Shown: positions 52,897 to 62,123 of the stretch, piece after piece
How positions within the stretch are numbered: position 1 is the stretch's first letter
Layout: each line of letters starts with the position of its first letter
NCBI GenBank assembly: GCA_963663025.1
Contig: OY760073.1
Span: 1,302,001-1,366,000 of the forward strand
DNA from: JAGWBF01 sp963663025
GTDB lineage: Bacteria; Chloroflexota; Dehalococcoidia; Lucifugimonadales; JAGWBF01
Length of the DNA stretch: 64,000 bases
Direction: 5' to 3'
Notes under the pieces: generated by a model
Seen by the model: the letters and a program-made list of their open reading frames with translations, nothing else
The model's database searches: none
Told to the model about the DNA's origin: nothing
Position numbers and translations under genes: made by a program

Positions 52897-53685
52897 TCAG
52901 GGAAGATTTTGACAGAAGCTCGAAACGATCTCCAGAAACTCTTCAGGCTTTTCGTTCTGGGGAGAATGGCCGCACTCTTCGATGATGTACAGCTCCGACC
53001 CCGACAGCACCTCGCGGTACCGCTCCCCGCAGCTCAGGGGGACGATGCCGTCCTGGCGCCCCCAGATGATGGCGCTAGGGACGGAGATGAGCTTGAGGTA
53101 CTCGGGCAGGCTAGGGTTGTGCATATAGGGCTTCCAGCACAGGCGGGAGGTCATCTCCCGGTTGCTCCAGAGCACCTGCTGCTCCTCAGGCGGAATGGCG
53201 CTCAGGTCGGGGGCCTTCGACACATCGTAGTAGCTCAGGTGCTGGGTGCTGGCGGGGGAAACCATCAGCAGCTCAGCGATTTCGCCGACGGGGGCCTTGA
53301 TGCCCACGGCATCCACCAGAATCAGCCCCCTGACCATCTGGGGGCACATAGCGGCCATCTCCGCGGCGACCCATCCGCCCATGGAGAAGCCCATGATGAT
53401 AGCCTTCTCGCCGGGGACTTCCTGGCGCAAGTAGGCGAGATGCAACCGGGCCACATCCCCGATGGAGGTAACCCAGTCCGGGCGATCGGAACCGTTGTAG
53501 CCGGGGTGAGAGGGAGCATGCACATTATGACTGGCCGACAGTTCCTGGTGGAAGGGCATCCAACCCGGGTTACCCCGGGCCCCATGGAGGGATAGCAGGG
53601 CGGGACCTCGGCCTCCGAAGAACACCTCTATGTTGCAATCGCCTACCGGAACGAGCTTGGAGGCCCGGGCTGCCTGGGTAGTCAT
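52897..53685 (-). CDS. Alpha/beta hydrolase
   Basis: 262 residues. Oxyanion segment LLSLHGARGNPGW, nucleophile elbow IIMGFSMGGWVAAE (Ser in GFSMGG), late Asp in WGRQDGIVP and His in EECGHSPQNEKPEEF. The ATG at 53685 is favoured over one 32 codons upstream, whose extra residues look signal-like but lack support. Substrate unknown; next to an LLM oxidoreductase, so a catabolic role is plausible. Confidence 0.86.
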   Translation of the reverse strand: MTTQAARASKLVPVGDCNIEVFFGGRGPALLSLHGARGNPGWMPFHQELSASHNVHAPSHPGYNGSDRPDWVTSIGDVARLHLAYLRQEVPGEKAIIMGFSMGGWVAAEMAAMCPQMVRGLILVDAVGIKAPVGEIAELLMVSPASTQHLSYYDVSKAPDLSAIPPEEQQVLWSNREMTSRLCWKPYMHNPSLPEYLKLISVPSAIIWGRQDGIVPLSCGERYREVLSGSELYIIEECGHSPQNEKPEEFLEIVSSFCQNLP

Positions 53686-53841
53686 TCTGCTGCCCTCCCC
53701 TTGGAGACTGGCTGCTGCTCCCAATGCAGTTACCAAACATAACGCACTGGGGTTCGGCACAAGTATATCAGAAAAGACCATGTTTCAAACCTTGTGCCAA
53801 TGGTCGGTCAACACATAGGATGGGGGGCGTCCAAATGGCGC

Positions 53842-55215
53842 ATGTCTCCAACAACAGGGCCGGAGGAAGCACCCAAAAATGACCTGGCTGCCCATTCAAT
53901 GATCTCCCGCCGCCGCCCATCCGGCATTTTTTATGGCTGGTGGCTGGCCCTTGTGGCGGCCGCCATTATGGCAATCGGGATCGTGCCTGTGTTTCAAGGG
54001 ATGTCCGTATGGTTTGTCGCCCTGGAAACCCACTTTGGCTGGAAACGGACCCAGGTCGCATTGGCCTTCTCCTTCACCAGGGCGGAAGGCTCTCTTTCAG
54101 GGCCGGTCGGAGGCTTCCTCGTGGACAAGCTCGGCCCGAGGCGCATGGTGCTGCTGGGAGGCCTCCTCCTGGGGTCCGGCTTTATCCTCTTCAGCTACAT
54201 TCAGAGCCTATGGCAGTTCTACCTGGTCTTCATCTTGATCAGCTTCGGTTTGGGACTGGGCTCCTGGCTACCAATGATCTCTGCCATCAACAACTGGTTC
54301 GCGAGGCACCGATCCAAGGCCATGGCCATCGCAACTGAGGGCCAGCTCCTTGGTGGCATCATCCTTATTCCCATTCTCAGCTGGTTGGTGGATCCCGATG
54401 CCGACAGGCTCGGCTGGCGGTGGACCGCTGCCGGTCTGGGCCTCTTCATGGTGCTGGTAGCCTTCCCGTTGTCCCGCCTGATACGGAATCACCCCGAAGA
54501 GTACGGGCAGGCCCCGGACGGAGATCCCCCCAATACAGCTTCCAGCCCCAGGCCAACTACAAGACGTCCCCCCGGCTACGCCCCCGAATACACCCTGCAG
54601 CAGGCCCTGCGCAGCCGGATATTCTGGCTTCTGGCTTTTGGCCATGGCTGCACTGCAATCGTCATCATCACCATCTCCGTCCACCTTGGGCCCATGCTCA
54701 ACATAGACCGGGGCATTCCCCTGCAGACCGTAGGCTGGGTGGTGTCCACCTACTTGAGTGTTGCTGCATTGTTCAACCTAATTGGGGGATACGTTGGCGA
54801 CCGCCTGCCCATCAGGTATGGCCTGTTCGCATTTTCCATCATCCAAAGCTTCGCCATGGTCGTTCTAATATTCGCCAACGACACGCCTACCGCATTGCTG
54901 TTCGGGGTGCTGATGGGAATCGGGTTTGGTGGCAGGGTTCCCCTGACCAACGCGGTCCGGGGAGTTTATTTCGGCAGAGGCGCCTTCGGGCAGATCACAG
55001 GCTTCTCCCAACTTCCCATGAATGCCCTGGCTTTTACGATTCCCCTGTTTGCGGCGATCATGGTCGATGTGCAGGGAAGCTACACCATACCCCTGGTCCT
55101 GATTGTGTGCCTCAGCGTTTTTGGAGCGATGTGTTTCCTGGCTGCCGGGGAACCGCGCCCGCCGGCGCCGTCTCGGACGTACGCCCGGACCAGAACCGCA
55201 GGTGGTTCTGCCTAA
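53842..55215 (+). CDS. MFS transporter
   Basis: About 457 residues, twelve helices with a central loop (RNHPEEYGQAPDGDPP). Loop 2-3 reads GGFLVDKLGPRRMVLLGG, the MFS signature, and the mirrored one is GGYVGDRLPIRYGLF. Resembles oxalate/formate or monocarboxylate carriers. Start uncertain: ATG at 53842 or GTG at 53794, neither with a clear ribosome site. Confidence 0.88.
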   Translation: MSPTTGPEEAPKNDLAAHSMISRRRPSGIFYGWWLALVAAAIMAIGIVPVFQGMSVWFVALETHFGWKRTQVALAFSFTRAEGSLSGPVGGFLVDKLGPRRMVLLGGLLLGSGFILFSYIQSLWQFYLVFILISFGLGLGSWLPMISAINNWFARHRSKAMAIATEGQLLGGIILIPILSWLVDPDADRLGWRWTAAGLGLFMVLVAFPLSRLIRNHPEEYGQAPDGDPPNTASSPRPTTRRPPGYAPEYTLQQALRSRIFWLLAFGHGCTAIVIITISVHLGPMLNIDRGIPLQTVGWVVSTYLSVAALFNLIGGYVGDRLPIRYGLFAFSIIQSFAMVVLIFANDTPTALLFGVLMGIGFGGRVPLTNAVRGVYFGRGAFGQITGFSQLPMNALAFTIPLFAAIMVDVQGSYTIPLVLIVCLSVFGAMCFLAAGEPRPPAPSRTYARTRTAGGSA

Positions 55216-55907
55216 GTCTGGTCGATTATCCGGCGGGAGGCAGAGAAGATGTCCTCGAACATCTCTCGTGTGAGCCGGCCCGTCTGGGTGTTCTGCTGGC
55301 TGGGATGGTAGGAACTCAGGAGCACAGTCCCATCGGGAAGGTCCGACTGGAAGCCGTGCCCGAACTGGGGCCTCAGCCTCGATACACCTTCTTGGTGGGC
55401 GTGGAGCTCCCGGTAGGCCGACATGTAGCTGTCGAAGGCGATCTTTCCCAGAGGGACTACGACCTTGACCCGCACTAGGAGCTTAAGCTCCTCCAGCAGG
55501 TATGGGCGGCAGTTCAGCAGCTCCTCACGCAGGGGCTTGTTCTGGGGGGGCGCACACCGCTGGGAAGAGGTGATATAGGCGTTGGTCAGGTACAGGCCGT
55601 CATCCCGGTGGTCGGAATTCGGCTGGCTTGCAAATCCAAACTTGTGCAAGGTGCCGTAGACCCAGTCGCCGCTGCGGTCGCCAGTGAACATGCGTCCCGT
55701 ACGGTTCCCGCCGTGGGCTGCGGGCGCCAGCCCGACCAGCAGGAGCTGGGCTTCGGGGTCACCGAAACCCGTGAGAGGCCCGGACCAGTACTCCTGGGTG
55801 CGGTACATGCGCCGCCTCACGCGGGAGACTTCGGCCAGGTAGCTCACCAAGCGGGGGCAGAGAGTGCATGCGCTGATGCGCGCGTTGAGGTCGTCGAGGG
55901 CTAGCAT
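55212..55907 (-). CDS. udgB: Uracil-DNA glycosylase, family 5 (UdgB)
   Basis: 231 residues. Removes uracil and other deaminated bases from DNA. Motif FGDPEAQLLLVGLAPAAHGGNRTGRMFTGDRSGDW, motif 2 with SSYHPSQQNTQTGRL, and four Cys (CTLCPR, RCAPP, LLNC) that fit the iron-sulphur site. ATG at 55907. Convergent with the MFS gene. Confidence 0.9.
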   Translation of the reverse strand: MLALDDLNARISACTLCPRLVSYLAEVSRVRRRMYRTQEYWSGPLTGFGDPEAQLLLVGLAPAAHGGNRTGRMFTGDRSGDWVYGTLHKFGFASQPNSDHRDDGLYLTNAYITSSQRCAPPQNKPLREELLNCRPYLLEELKLLVRVKVVVPLGKIAFDSYMSAYRELHAHQEGVSRLRPQFGHGFQSDLPDGTVLLSSYHPSQQNTQTGRLTREMFEDIFSASRRIIDQT

Positions 55908-55944
55908 GATTGCCGCCGGGAACAGACTCGGCTACGACCCCGCC

Positions 55945-57366
55945 CTAGATGGGTGGGCGGCGGGTGTGCCAGGTGCTGTTCTGCTCGTAAGCGTGGGCCA
56001 CCTTCAGCACGGTGGCTTCGTCGAAAGGCCTTCCCATGATCTGCAGGCCGATGGGCAGCTCGGGAGAGTCGGTCGTGAACCCGCACGGTACCGAGAGGGC
56101 CGGTACTCCAGCCAGGTTCCCGGGGTTGGTGAAGGTCCTGCGCCCGGAGAATACAGACTTCGCCTCAGCTTTGCTTCCTATTCCTGCCTCCGCAGGTATC
56201 TTGGGCGCCGGAATCGACGAGGTGGGAAGCACCAGCACATCTACCGAGTTGAGGGCATCGATCATCTGGTTCCTCAACACTGTCCGCAGTCTCTGGGCCT
56301 TGTAGTAGGCTTGGGCCGGTATCAAGCTGCCGCTTAGCTGGCGAATGCGGACGTTGTGGTCATAATCGTCCAGGCGGTCCCTGATCCAGTCCCGCTGCAT
56401 GGCGGCGCCCTCAACCTGGGAGATGGCGCCGAAGATCGCCGAGCTGCTGGCTATAAGGGGAATGGAGACCTCCTCGACGGAAGCCCCAAGTTCTCCCAGC
56501 GCCGAGATGGCTGTACGCACTGCATCTCGTATCTCCGTCTCGACACCCTCATGGTCCATCAGCTCGCGGACAACTCCGATCCTGATGCCGCCGACGTTGC
56601 CGTCGAGGGCATCGGCGTAGCGGGGCACCGGCACATCCCAGGTGTAGGGGTCCCTGGGGTCGTGACCCGCGACTGCCTCCAGGGTCATGGCGCAGTCCGC
56701 CACCGTCCTGGATATGGGTCCCCCGATGTCCATGGACCAGACAGCCCCCTGCATCCCGTACCTGCTCACCCTTCCCTGGCTTGGTCTGATCCCCACCAGC
56801 CCGCAGAAGGTCGCCGGCCCTCGGATGGAGCCGCCTGTGTCCTCGCCGATGGATGTAGCGCACAGAAAGGCCGCGGTGGCGGCCCCGGAGCCGCTGCTGG
56901 ATGTTCCTGGGTTGCGCTCCAAGTCCCAGGGGTTGTGCGGCCTGCCGTAGGGGTGCCGGAAGGCGTCGCCCATAGCGAACTCGCTCATGTTGAGCTTGCC
57001 CAGGAGAATGGAACCCGCCTCCTTAAGCTTGGCAACGACAGTCGAATCTTCGTCGGGGATGAAGTCCTTCAGAATAGTTGAGCCGGAGGTGGTGAGGATG
57101 CCCTTGGTATTGAACTGGTCCTTTATCGCCACAGGGATGCCGTGCATGGGACCCCTGTACTCGCCCCGGGCGATGTCAGCCTCGGCCTGGCGGGCGTCGG
57201 CCAGCGCTTCCTCACCGCACACGGTGATGTAAGAGTTGAGCTTGCCGTCCACATGCTCGATGCGGTCCAGGTATGCCTGGCAGGCCTCGGTGGGGGAGAT
57301 GTTCTTCAGCCGAATCTGACCGGCAAGCTCGGTGGCTGACATGAAAGGAATGTCGCCAGGTCCCAT
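55945..57366 (-). CDS. Amidase (GatA-like, amidase signature family)
   Basis: 473 residues. Ser-cisSer-Lys triad visible: VAIKDQFNTKG (Lys), GTSSSGSGAATAA and DTGGSIRGPATFCGLVGIRPS (nucleophile Ser). Related to the GatA subunit, but gatB and gatC are not adjacent, so a free-standing amidase is more likely. ATG at 57366 after GAGGAG. Confidence 0.88.
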   Translation of the reverse strand: MGPGDIPFMSATELAGQIRLKNISPTEACQAYLDRIEHVDGKLNSYITVCGEEALADARQAEADIARGEYRGPMHGIPVAIKDQFNTKGILTTSGSTILKDFIPDEDSTVVAKLKEAGSILLGKLNMSEFAMGDAFRHPYGRPHNPWDLERNPGTSSSGSGAATAAFLCATSIGEDTGGSIRGPATFCGLVGIRPSQGRVSRYGMQGAVWSMDIGGPISRTVADCAMTLEAVAGHDPRDPYTWDVPVPRYADALDGNVGGIRIGVVRELMDHEGVETEIRDAVRTAISALGELGASVEEVSIPLIASSSAIFGAISQVEGAAMQRDWIRDRLDDYDHNVRIRQLSGSLIPAQAYYKAQRLRTVLRNQMIDALNSVDVLVLPTSSIPAPKIPAEAGIGSKAEAKSVFSGRRTFTNPGNLAGVPALSVPCGFTTDSPELPIGLQIMGRPFDEATVLKVAHAYEQNSTWHTRRPPI

Positions 57367-57396
57367 TTCACTCCTCTCGGGGCGGGACGTAGTCGG

Positions 57397-57990
57397 CTAG
57401 CGGGCGGCCTGTACAGGCTGGGGGGCGATCCGGGCGGCTGCCGATGGGGCCGTCTTCTGCCCTTCGGCGATATAGTTGGTATCCCACAGCTTGGAGTAGG
57501 TGAGGGCCCTGGGACAGTGGGTGTAGGCTTCTTCAACCTCGACGACTATACCCTGCTGCACACCCCGATTGCCCTCGGAGTAGTACATCTCGTTCTCGAC
57601 TTCCCACCGGTCCAGCTCATCCCGGTCCACCATGATGATCCGCCCATTCACCCGGCACATATCGGTTCGTCCCGGAATAAAAAAGAGCAGTCCGACGTGG
57701 GGGTTCTCATCCATGTTCAGATAAGACTGAAACAGCTTGTTGCCCGCCACATCGGGAACAAGCAGGTGGTTGCTGTCGACGATGCGCACAAACCCGGGCT
57801 TACCTCCCTTGGGAGAGGCATCACACTCGCCTCCCTTGCCGCTGGTAGCCATCACAAGGAAGGGAGACTGGGAAATGTAATCCCTCACAGCCTCGGTGAG
57901 GACTTCCTGTATCTTTGTAGCAACCCGCTCGATGGGCAGGCCGAACTGGCGGGTGAACCTGTTGTCGAATCCCTCTTGCCATGATTCCAT
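57397..57990 (-). CDS. Pyridoxamine 5'-phosphate oxidase-family (FMN-binding) protein
   Basis: 197 residues, split-barrel fold. FLVMATSGKGGECDASPKGGKPGFVRIVDSNHLLVPD, NPHVGLLFFIPGRTDMCRVNGRIIMVDRD. Resembles the MSMEG_1061 group. ATG at 57990 after GGGAGG. 30 bases upstream of the amidase gene; likely the same transcript. Confidence 0.85.
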   Translation of the reverse strand: MESWQEGFDNRFTRQFGLPIERVATKIQEVLTEAVRDYISQSPFLVMATSGKGGECDASPKGGKPGFVRIVDSNHLLVPDVAGNKLFQSYLNMDENPHVGLLFFIPGRTDMCRVNGRIIMVDRDELDRWEVENEMYYSEGNRGVQQGIVVEVEEAYTHCPRALTYSKLWDTNYIAEGQKTAPSAAARIAPQPVQAAR

Positions 57991-58105
57991 TTCATCCTCC
58001 CGGGGGCACTGATTCGCCGGAGTTGCGGCCTATTCTAACCCTTCTTACACCAGCCTACAACTTAGGCCGCAGCCTGGGAAATCGCCATAGTAACCTTTCC
58101 GCTTG

Positions 58106-58111
58106 TATAAT
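58106..58111 (+). promoter_or_regulatory. -10 box upstream of the cupin gene
   Basis: TATAAT at 58106-58111, about 56 bases before the ATG; -35 region weak. Confidence 0.45.
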
Positions 58112-58167
58112 AGGCTTCGCCCCGGTGCAAACCGGATTTATCTCTTGCATTGAAATGAGGGACCAGA

Positions 58168-58494
58168 ATGTACTTTTTCGATCCGAATGAGCGGGACGCC
58201 AAGGAGCTGGCCCCGGGTGTCATAACACGCACCTTCTGGGGTGACAACCAGCTCCTGTCCATCGTTGAGCTGGAGCCCCATTCCGAGGTCCCCAACCACA
58301 CCCATCCCCATGAGCAAGGAGGCCTGATTCTGGAAGGGGAGCTGGAGATGAACATAGCCGGCGAGTCCCGCATTCTGAAACCGGGGGAAGGCTACGTCAT
58401 TCCTGGCGGGGTGGAGCACTACGCCAGGTCCGGCGATGTGCCCGCCAAGGTGCTGGACATCTTCGCCCCGGTGCGGGAAGAGTTCAAGTACTAG
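58168..58494 (+). CDS. Cupin-domain protein
   Basis: 108 residues. Metal motif 1 HTHPHEQGGLILEGELEM and motif 2 PGEGYVIPGGVEHYA. Small single-domain cupin; role unknown. Convergent with sodX, overlapping four bases. No proof of a link to the SOD genes. Confidence 0.88.
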   Translation: MYFFDPNERDAKELAPGVITRTFWGDNQLLSIVELEPHSEVPNHTHPHEQGGLILEGELEMNIAGESRILKPGEGYVIPGGVEHYARSGDVPAKVLDIFAPVREEFKY

Positions 58495-58997
58495 CTCAAG
58501 ACCTTCCACTGGCTCAGGGGCCAGTACCTGATCCAGCATTTGCCCAGGACCATCTCCAGGTCCACGGGCCCGAAGCTGCGGCTGTCGTCGCTGTCCCGCA
58601 GGTTATCGCCAATCACGAAACACTGACCCTGCCCAAGGTTATACTCCCGGCTGACGGGAGCATCTAGGACGTCCCCGCAGTCCTCTGCTTCCGGCCAATT
58701 CTCCAGCGATGCGAGAGTCGCGCCATTGATCCAGAGCTTGGAACCGATGACCTCGACCATCTCGCCGGGCAGGCCGACGGCCCTCTTGATGTAGCTCCTG
58801 TCGGGGCGAGAAGGGTGCCGGAGGACAACCACATCGCCCCTGGCGAGGTTCGCTCGGCGGTAGGCCCGCCGGTTTACCAGGATGTACTGCCCCTCTTCCA
58901 GGCAAGGCAGCATGCTGTCGCCCTGGACAACATATCGGGCCGCCGTCAGCAGGTCGAGAAACCTGCTCAGCAGCCCGATATTAGGTATCCACGCCAT
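58491..58997 (-). CDS. sodX: Nickel superoxide dismutase maturation protease (S26 signal peptidase type)
   Basis: 168 residues. Ser in VQGDSMLPCLEEGQYILVN, Lys in SYIKRAVGLPGEMVEV and the box GDNLRDSDDSRSFGPV define a signal-peptidase-I-type protease. It lies 76 bases after sodN on the same strand, the usual partner that trims the N-terminal extension of nickel SOD. No obvious N-terminal membrane anchor, unlike standard signal peptidases. Confidence 0.88.
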   Translation of the reverse strand: MAWIPNIGLLSRFLDLLTAARYVVQGDSMLPCLEEGQYILVNRRAYRRANLARGDVVVLRHPSRPDRSYIKRAVGLPGEMVEVIGSKLWINGATLASLENWPEAEDCGDVLDAPVSREYNLGQGQCFVIGDNLRDSDDSRSFGPVDLEMVLGKCWIRYWPLSQWKVLS

Positions 58998-59073
58998 GCT
59001 TTCCTGGATGTAGGTATTGAGACTGCACTGCCCTCTCTGGAACAGCTAAGCAATCTCCCTACTCCAAGCTCTG

Positions 59074-59553
59074 CTACGTTCCGAACCGCACCGCGGCAAC
59101 CTCATCCTTGTATTCGACGTTCTTGGTTGCCCAGAATATGGTAGCTATTTCGTCCACGGTAGCCACCAACTGCTGTGCCGCATCCATATCCACGTTTTGC
59201 TTGTTTCGGGCAGCTAGCTTGTTGGCCTGCCAGAAGGTGGTATGGATGTCCGGGTACTTCTCCAAGTGGGTCGGATTGAAGTAATCGTGCCAGAGTATGT
59301 CCAGTTCCTTCTTGCACAGGTCAGCGTGCTGTTCCTTCACAGCGATGTAACGGGCCATGGTGTTGGCGTAGGCTGTGTGGTTGTCCCCTTCTTCAAGGGC
59401 CTGAATACGCAGCACCATCTTCTGCACCGTCTGGGCGGCTATCTTGGCCTGTATGGGATCGTAGATACCGCAGGGTATGTCACAGTGGGCATATGCTGCT
59501 TTCGCGGGCAGCACCCTGTTGATAGCAGCGAACAAGCTCCGAGCGACCTTCAT
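59074..59553 (-). CDS. sodN: Nickel superoxide dismutase
   Basis: 159 residues. Converts superoxide to oxygen and hydrogen peroxide. The nickel hook HCDIPCGIYDP begins at residue 23 (His1, Cys2, Cys6 of the mature enzyme), preceded by a 22-residue extension ending AKAAYA. Removing it exposes His1, as the active site requires; sodX next door is the likely protease. The remainder is the usual four-helix bundle. ATG after GGAGGAG. Confidence 0.96.
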   Translation of the reverse strand: MKVARSLFAAINRVLPAKAAYAHCDIPCGIYDPIQAKIAAQTVQKMVLRIQALEEGDNHTAYANTMARYIAVKEQHADLCKKELDILWHDYFNPTHLEKYPDIHTTFWQANKLAARNKQNVDMDAAQQLVATVDEIATIFWATKNVEYKDEVAAVRFGT

Positions 59554-59659
59554 GAACTCCTCCCGAAATCAAGTTGGGCGAGGTATCGTCCGACTCGTAT
59601 TGTAGCGAGTACCTAGCTGGGCCGCAACTTCGGTTGCAGCCAGCCCCCGCCGGCGACCT

Positions 59660-60631
59660 CTAGTTGGGCACCCAGGCCAGTCCCCGTATCTCGGTGAACT
59701 CCCGGCGCATCTTGATCCACCAGTCACCTCCGTCAGCGGAAGCGAAAACCTGGCCGTAGTGGCTGCATGCCAGGAGCAGGTCTGGGTCGGCCGCATGGGT
59801 GGCGAATGACCAGATGGGGGCATTGGGGACTACGGGCAGGTTCAGGGTTTCCCACGATTCGCCCAAATCCCTGGTGCGCTGGATGGCCCCCGTGTCGCCC
59901 AAGGCGCCGTTCCCGTTGCCGACGTATATGACGTTGGGGTCGTCGGGCTTCTGGGCAAGCTCGCGGCAGTAGGGCATGGGGAAGGTCTTCTGCACCTCCA
60001 GGCGCCGGAAGGCCTCCCCTGAATCGGTGCTGGCAAATATTTCCATGGGCGTGCTGATGAGCACCGTCTTGGGGTTCACCGCGCAGACCATGGTGTCGTG
60101 GATGTCGGGGTCATCAACCCCTCCGGCGACCCTGGTCCAGGTATTGCCCCCGTCCAGGCTCCGGCGGGCCCCGTCCACTTCGATGCCGACCCAAATGTTG
60201 TTCCCGTCGGTGGGGTCCACCGTCAGGCCGGTAATTCTGGGCACCCCCACGTTGGGGCACTCTTCTACGATTTCGACGGGCAGCTTGTCCCAGTGCTGGC
60301 CTCCGTCCTGGGTACGATAGATGCCGGCGGGCCTGGTGCCCGCGAAGATAGTGTCCGGGTTGGTCTTGTCGAAAGCTATCTTCCACACATCTATGTCATT
60401 GAAAGGCGCATCAAGCTGCTCGAAGGTATTCCCCCGGTCATCGCTGCGATAGATGCCGGCGTGGGTGCCAGCAAGGATGACTGCGGGGTCATTGGGGTGG
60501 GCCGTTACGCCGTACACCCGGCAATCCATGGGGAAATTCCCTCGTGCCCTGCTCCAGCTCTCCCCGCCGTCGGTGCTTCTCCAGATCCCGGAACCCAGGG
60601 TTCCCACGCACACGGTAAAGTCCTTAGCCAT
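59660..60631 (-). CDS. BNR-repeat (sialidase-like beta-propeller) protein
   Basis: 323 residues with repeats of the form S.DGG..W (RSTDGGESW, RSDDRGNTF, RTQDGGQHW, RSLDGGNTW, ASADGGDWW), as in Vps10/sialidase-type propellers. No signal peptide, so probably cytoplasmic. Catalytic residues of sialidases are not evident. ATG after AGGAGG. Function unknown. Confidence 0.82.
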   Translation of the reverse strand: MAKDFTVCVGTLGSGIWRSTDGGESWSRARGNFPMDCRVYGVTAHPNDPAVILAGTHAGIYRSDDRGNTFEQLDAPFNDIDVWKIAFDKTNPDTIFAGTRPAGIYRTQDGGQHWDKLPVEIVEECPNVGVPRITGLTVDPTDGNNIWVGIEVDGARRSLDGGNTWTRVAGGVDDPDIHDTMVCAVNPKTVLISTPMEIFASTDSGEAFRRLEVQKTFPMPYCRELAQKPDDPNVIYVGNGNGALGDTGAIQRTRDLGESWETLNLPVVPNAPIWSFATHAADPDLLLACSHYGQVFASADGGDWWIKMRREFTEIRGLAWVPN

Positions 60632-60666
60632 AGCACTTACCTCCTATGATGTGTTGGAACTTGGGC

Positions 60667-62121
60667 CTACTCCTCCCAATCGAGGAACTCCTTGACTCTA
60701 TCGACCAGCGGCCCAGCATCGTAGCCTCTGTACATCAGCATAGCATTACGCACAGGGTCGCCGGCAAAGTAGCGCTCGTACAGCATCTGCCGCCCTCCGA
60801 AAGCGCTGCAGGCTGCATCCCACGCCAGGTGGAACAGCTTGGACCTGTCCCTGGCTGTGGCGCTATCTGTCGCCAGGTACTTGCTTACATCGGGGGAAAG
60901 GACCGTATCGAAGTCCGCTTCTGTCGGAAGGGCCATCAGGCTGCTGGAACCCAGCAGCTGGACAATCTCGACCATCCGCGGATATAGGGTTTCGGCAAAG
61001 AGCTGCCGGGCGGCGTTCAGCGGAGCGGGGTCTGGACACATTACGCTCCACTGGTTCTCGAAGGCGTCGGCCTCCGCAGCCCTCAGGCAGGCCTTGGTAA
61101 TCTCCAGGAAAACGATCAGCTCGGCTACCCTCTGCTGGTTCACGTCGATGTCGTCGGACCCCAGGGTCTTCACCATCAGGGCTGCCAGTCCCAGCATGAA
61201 CTCGGTCTTGGCAACGTTCCTGGTAGTGACCTGGTGGCCGGTGTGCAGGGTGTAGCCCGTCTGGGCCCCGAAGTTGTTGCACATCTCCACGTCGCCCATA
61301 AGGAACATGCGCTCCCATGGCACCAGGACGTTGTCGAATATGACGATGGAGTCCATCTCCTCGAACCGGGACCCCAGGGGGTGGTCAAAGGAGGAACGTC
61401 CGTGGTCCACGCTCTCCCGGCAGAGGAACTTCATGCCCGGTGTGTTGCACGGGATGGCGAAGGCGAAGGACTGGCGCCACGCCTCATCCCCGACCATGTG
61501 GGTCCTGGTTGGGTAAACGGCGATCTCGTCGGCAAGGGGTCCAAGGGTGGCCAGCAGGCGGCTGCCTTTCACCACGACTCCGGCATCCGTCTCCTTAACG
61601 ATGGTCAGGGCGATCTGTTCGTCGATGTTGTCGATCACCCCCGGCCTTCGGCTCTTCTGGAAGTTCAGCAGCGTGTGGGTTAGGGCGAGGTCGTTCTCCC
61701 GCGCGTGCTCGTAGTAGTTTTCGACATTCTTCTTGAATTCGGGCCGGTTCCTGGCGAAGAAATCCCCGGCGGTGCCCCAGGATGTGATCACCACGTTCAG
61801 AAAGTCGGGGCTTCTGCCCATCATCCCGCAGCTTGCCCTGGCCCAATTGGTCATCATGCCCCGTCGCTTCTCCAGGTCTTCGATTGACTTGGGCACGACG
61901 AATGAGAGTCCCACCTGCTCCTCGGTGGTGGGGGACTTGAAGGTCATCTCTTCTCTTAGCTGGGGATCGTGCTGCATATCGTACAGGGAAGCAAGGGACC
62001 TAGCGCAGCCCTGAAGGGACTTGTGGGAGGTGACATCATCTACCCTCTCACCTCGGATCCATACCTCAGCCTGGGCTTCTTTCAGCCCCTGGAGGAACTC
62101 GGCTCCCGTTCGAGCTGGCAT
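60667..62121 (-). CDS. 4-hydroxyphenylacetate 3-hydroxylase (HpaB) family protein
   Basis: 484 residues, flavin-dependent monooxygenase oxygenase component or related dehydratase. RTGAEFLQGLKEAQAEVWIRGERVDDVTSHKSL, the central DSIVIFDNVLVPWERMFLMGD and NNFGAQTGYTLHTGHQVTTRN match the family. No reductase (HpaC) is adjacent, though the PPOX-like protein is 4 kb away. ATG at 62121, two bases after the hemB stop. Confidence 0.88.
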   Translation of the reverse strand: MPARTGAEFLQGLKEAQAEVWIRGERVDDVTSHKSLQGCARSLASLYDMQHDPQLREEMTFKSPTTEEQVGLSFVVPKSIEDLEKRRGMMTNWARASCGMMGRSPDFLNVVITSWGTAGDFFARNRPEFKKNVENYYEHARENDLALTHTLLNFQKSRRPGVIDNIDEQIALTIVKETDAGVVVKGSRLLATLGPLADEIAVYPTRTHMVGDEAWRQSFAFAIPCNTPGMKFLCRESVDHGRSSFDHPLGSRFEEMDSIVIFDNVLVPWERMFLMGDVEMCNNFGAQTGYTLHTGHQVTTRNVAKTEFMLGLAALMVKTLGSDDIDVNQQRVAELIVFLEITKACLRAAEADAFENQWSVMCPDPAPLNAARQLFAETLYPRMVEIVQLLGSSSLMALPTEADFDTVLSPDVSKYLATDSATARDRSKLFHLAWDAACSAFGGRQMLYERYFAGDPVRNAMLMYRGYDAGPLVDRVKEFLDWEE

Positions 62122-62123
62122 TC

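Noticed and set aside
54420..55478. A 352-codon plus-strand frame
   Set aside because: Overlaps the MFS and udgB genes out of frame; Arg/Pro-rich shadow.
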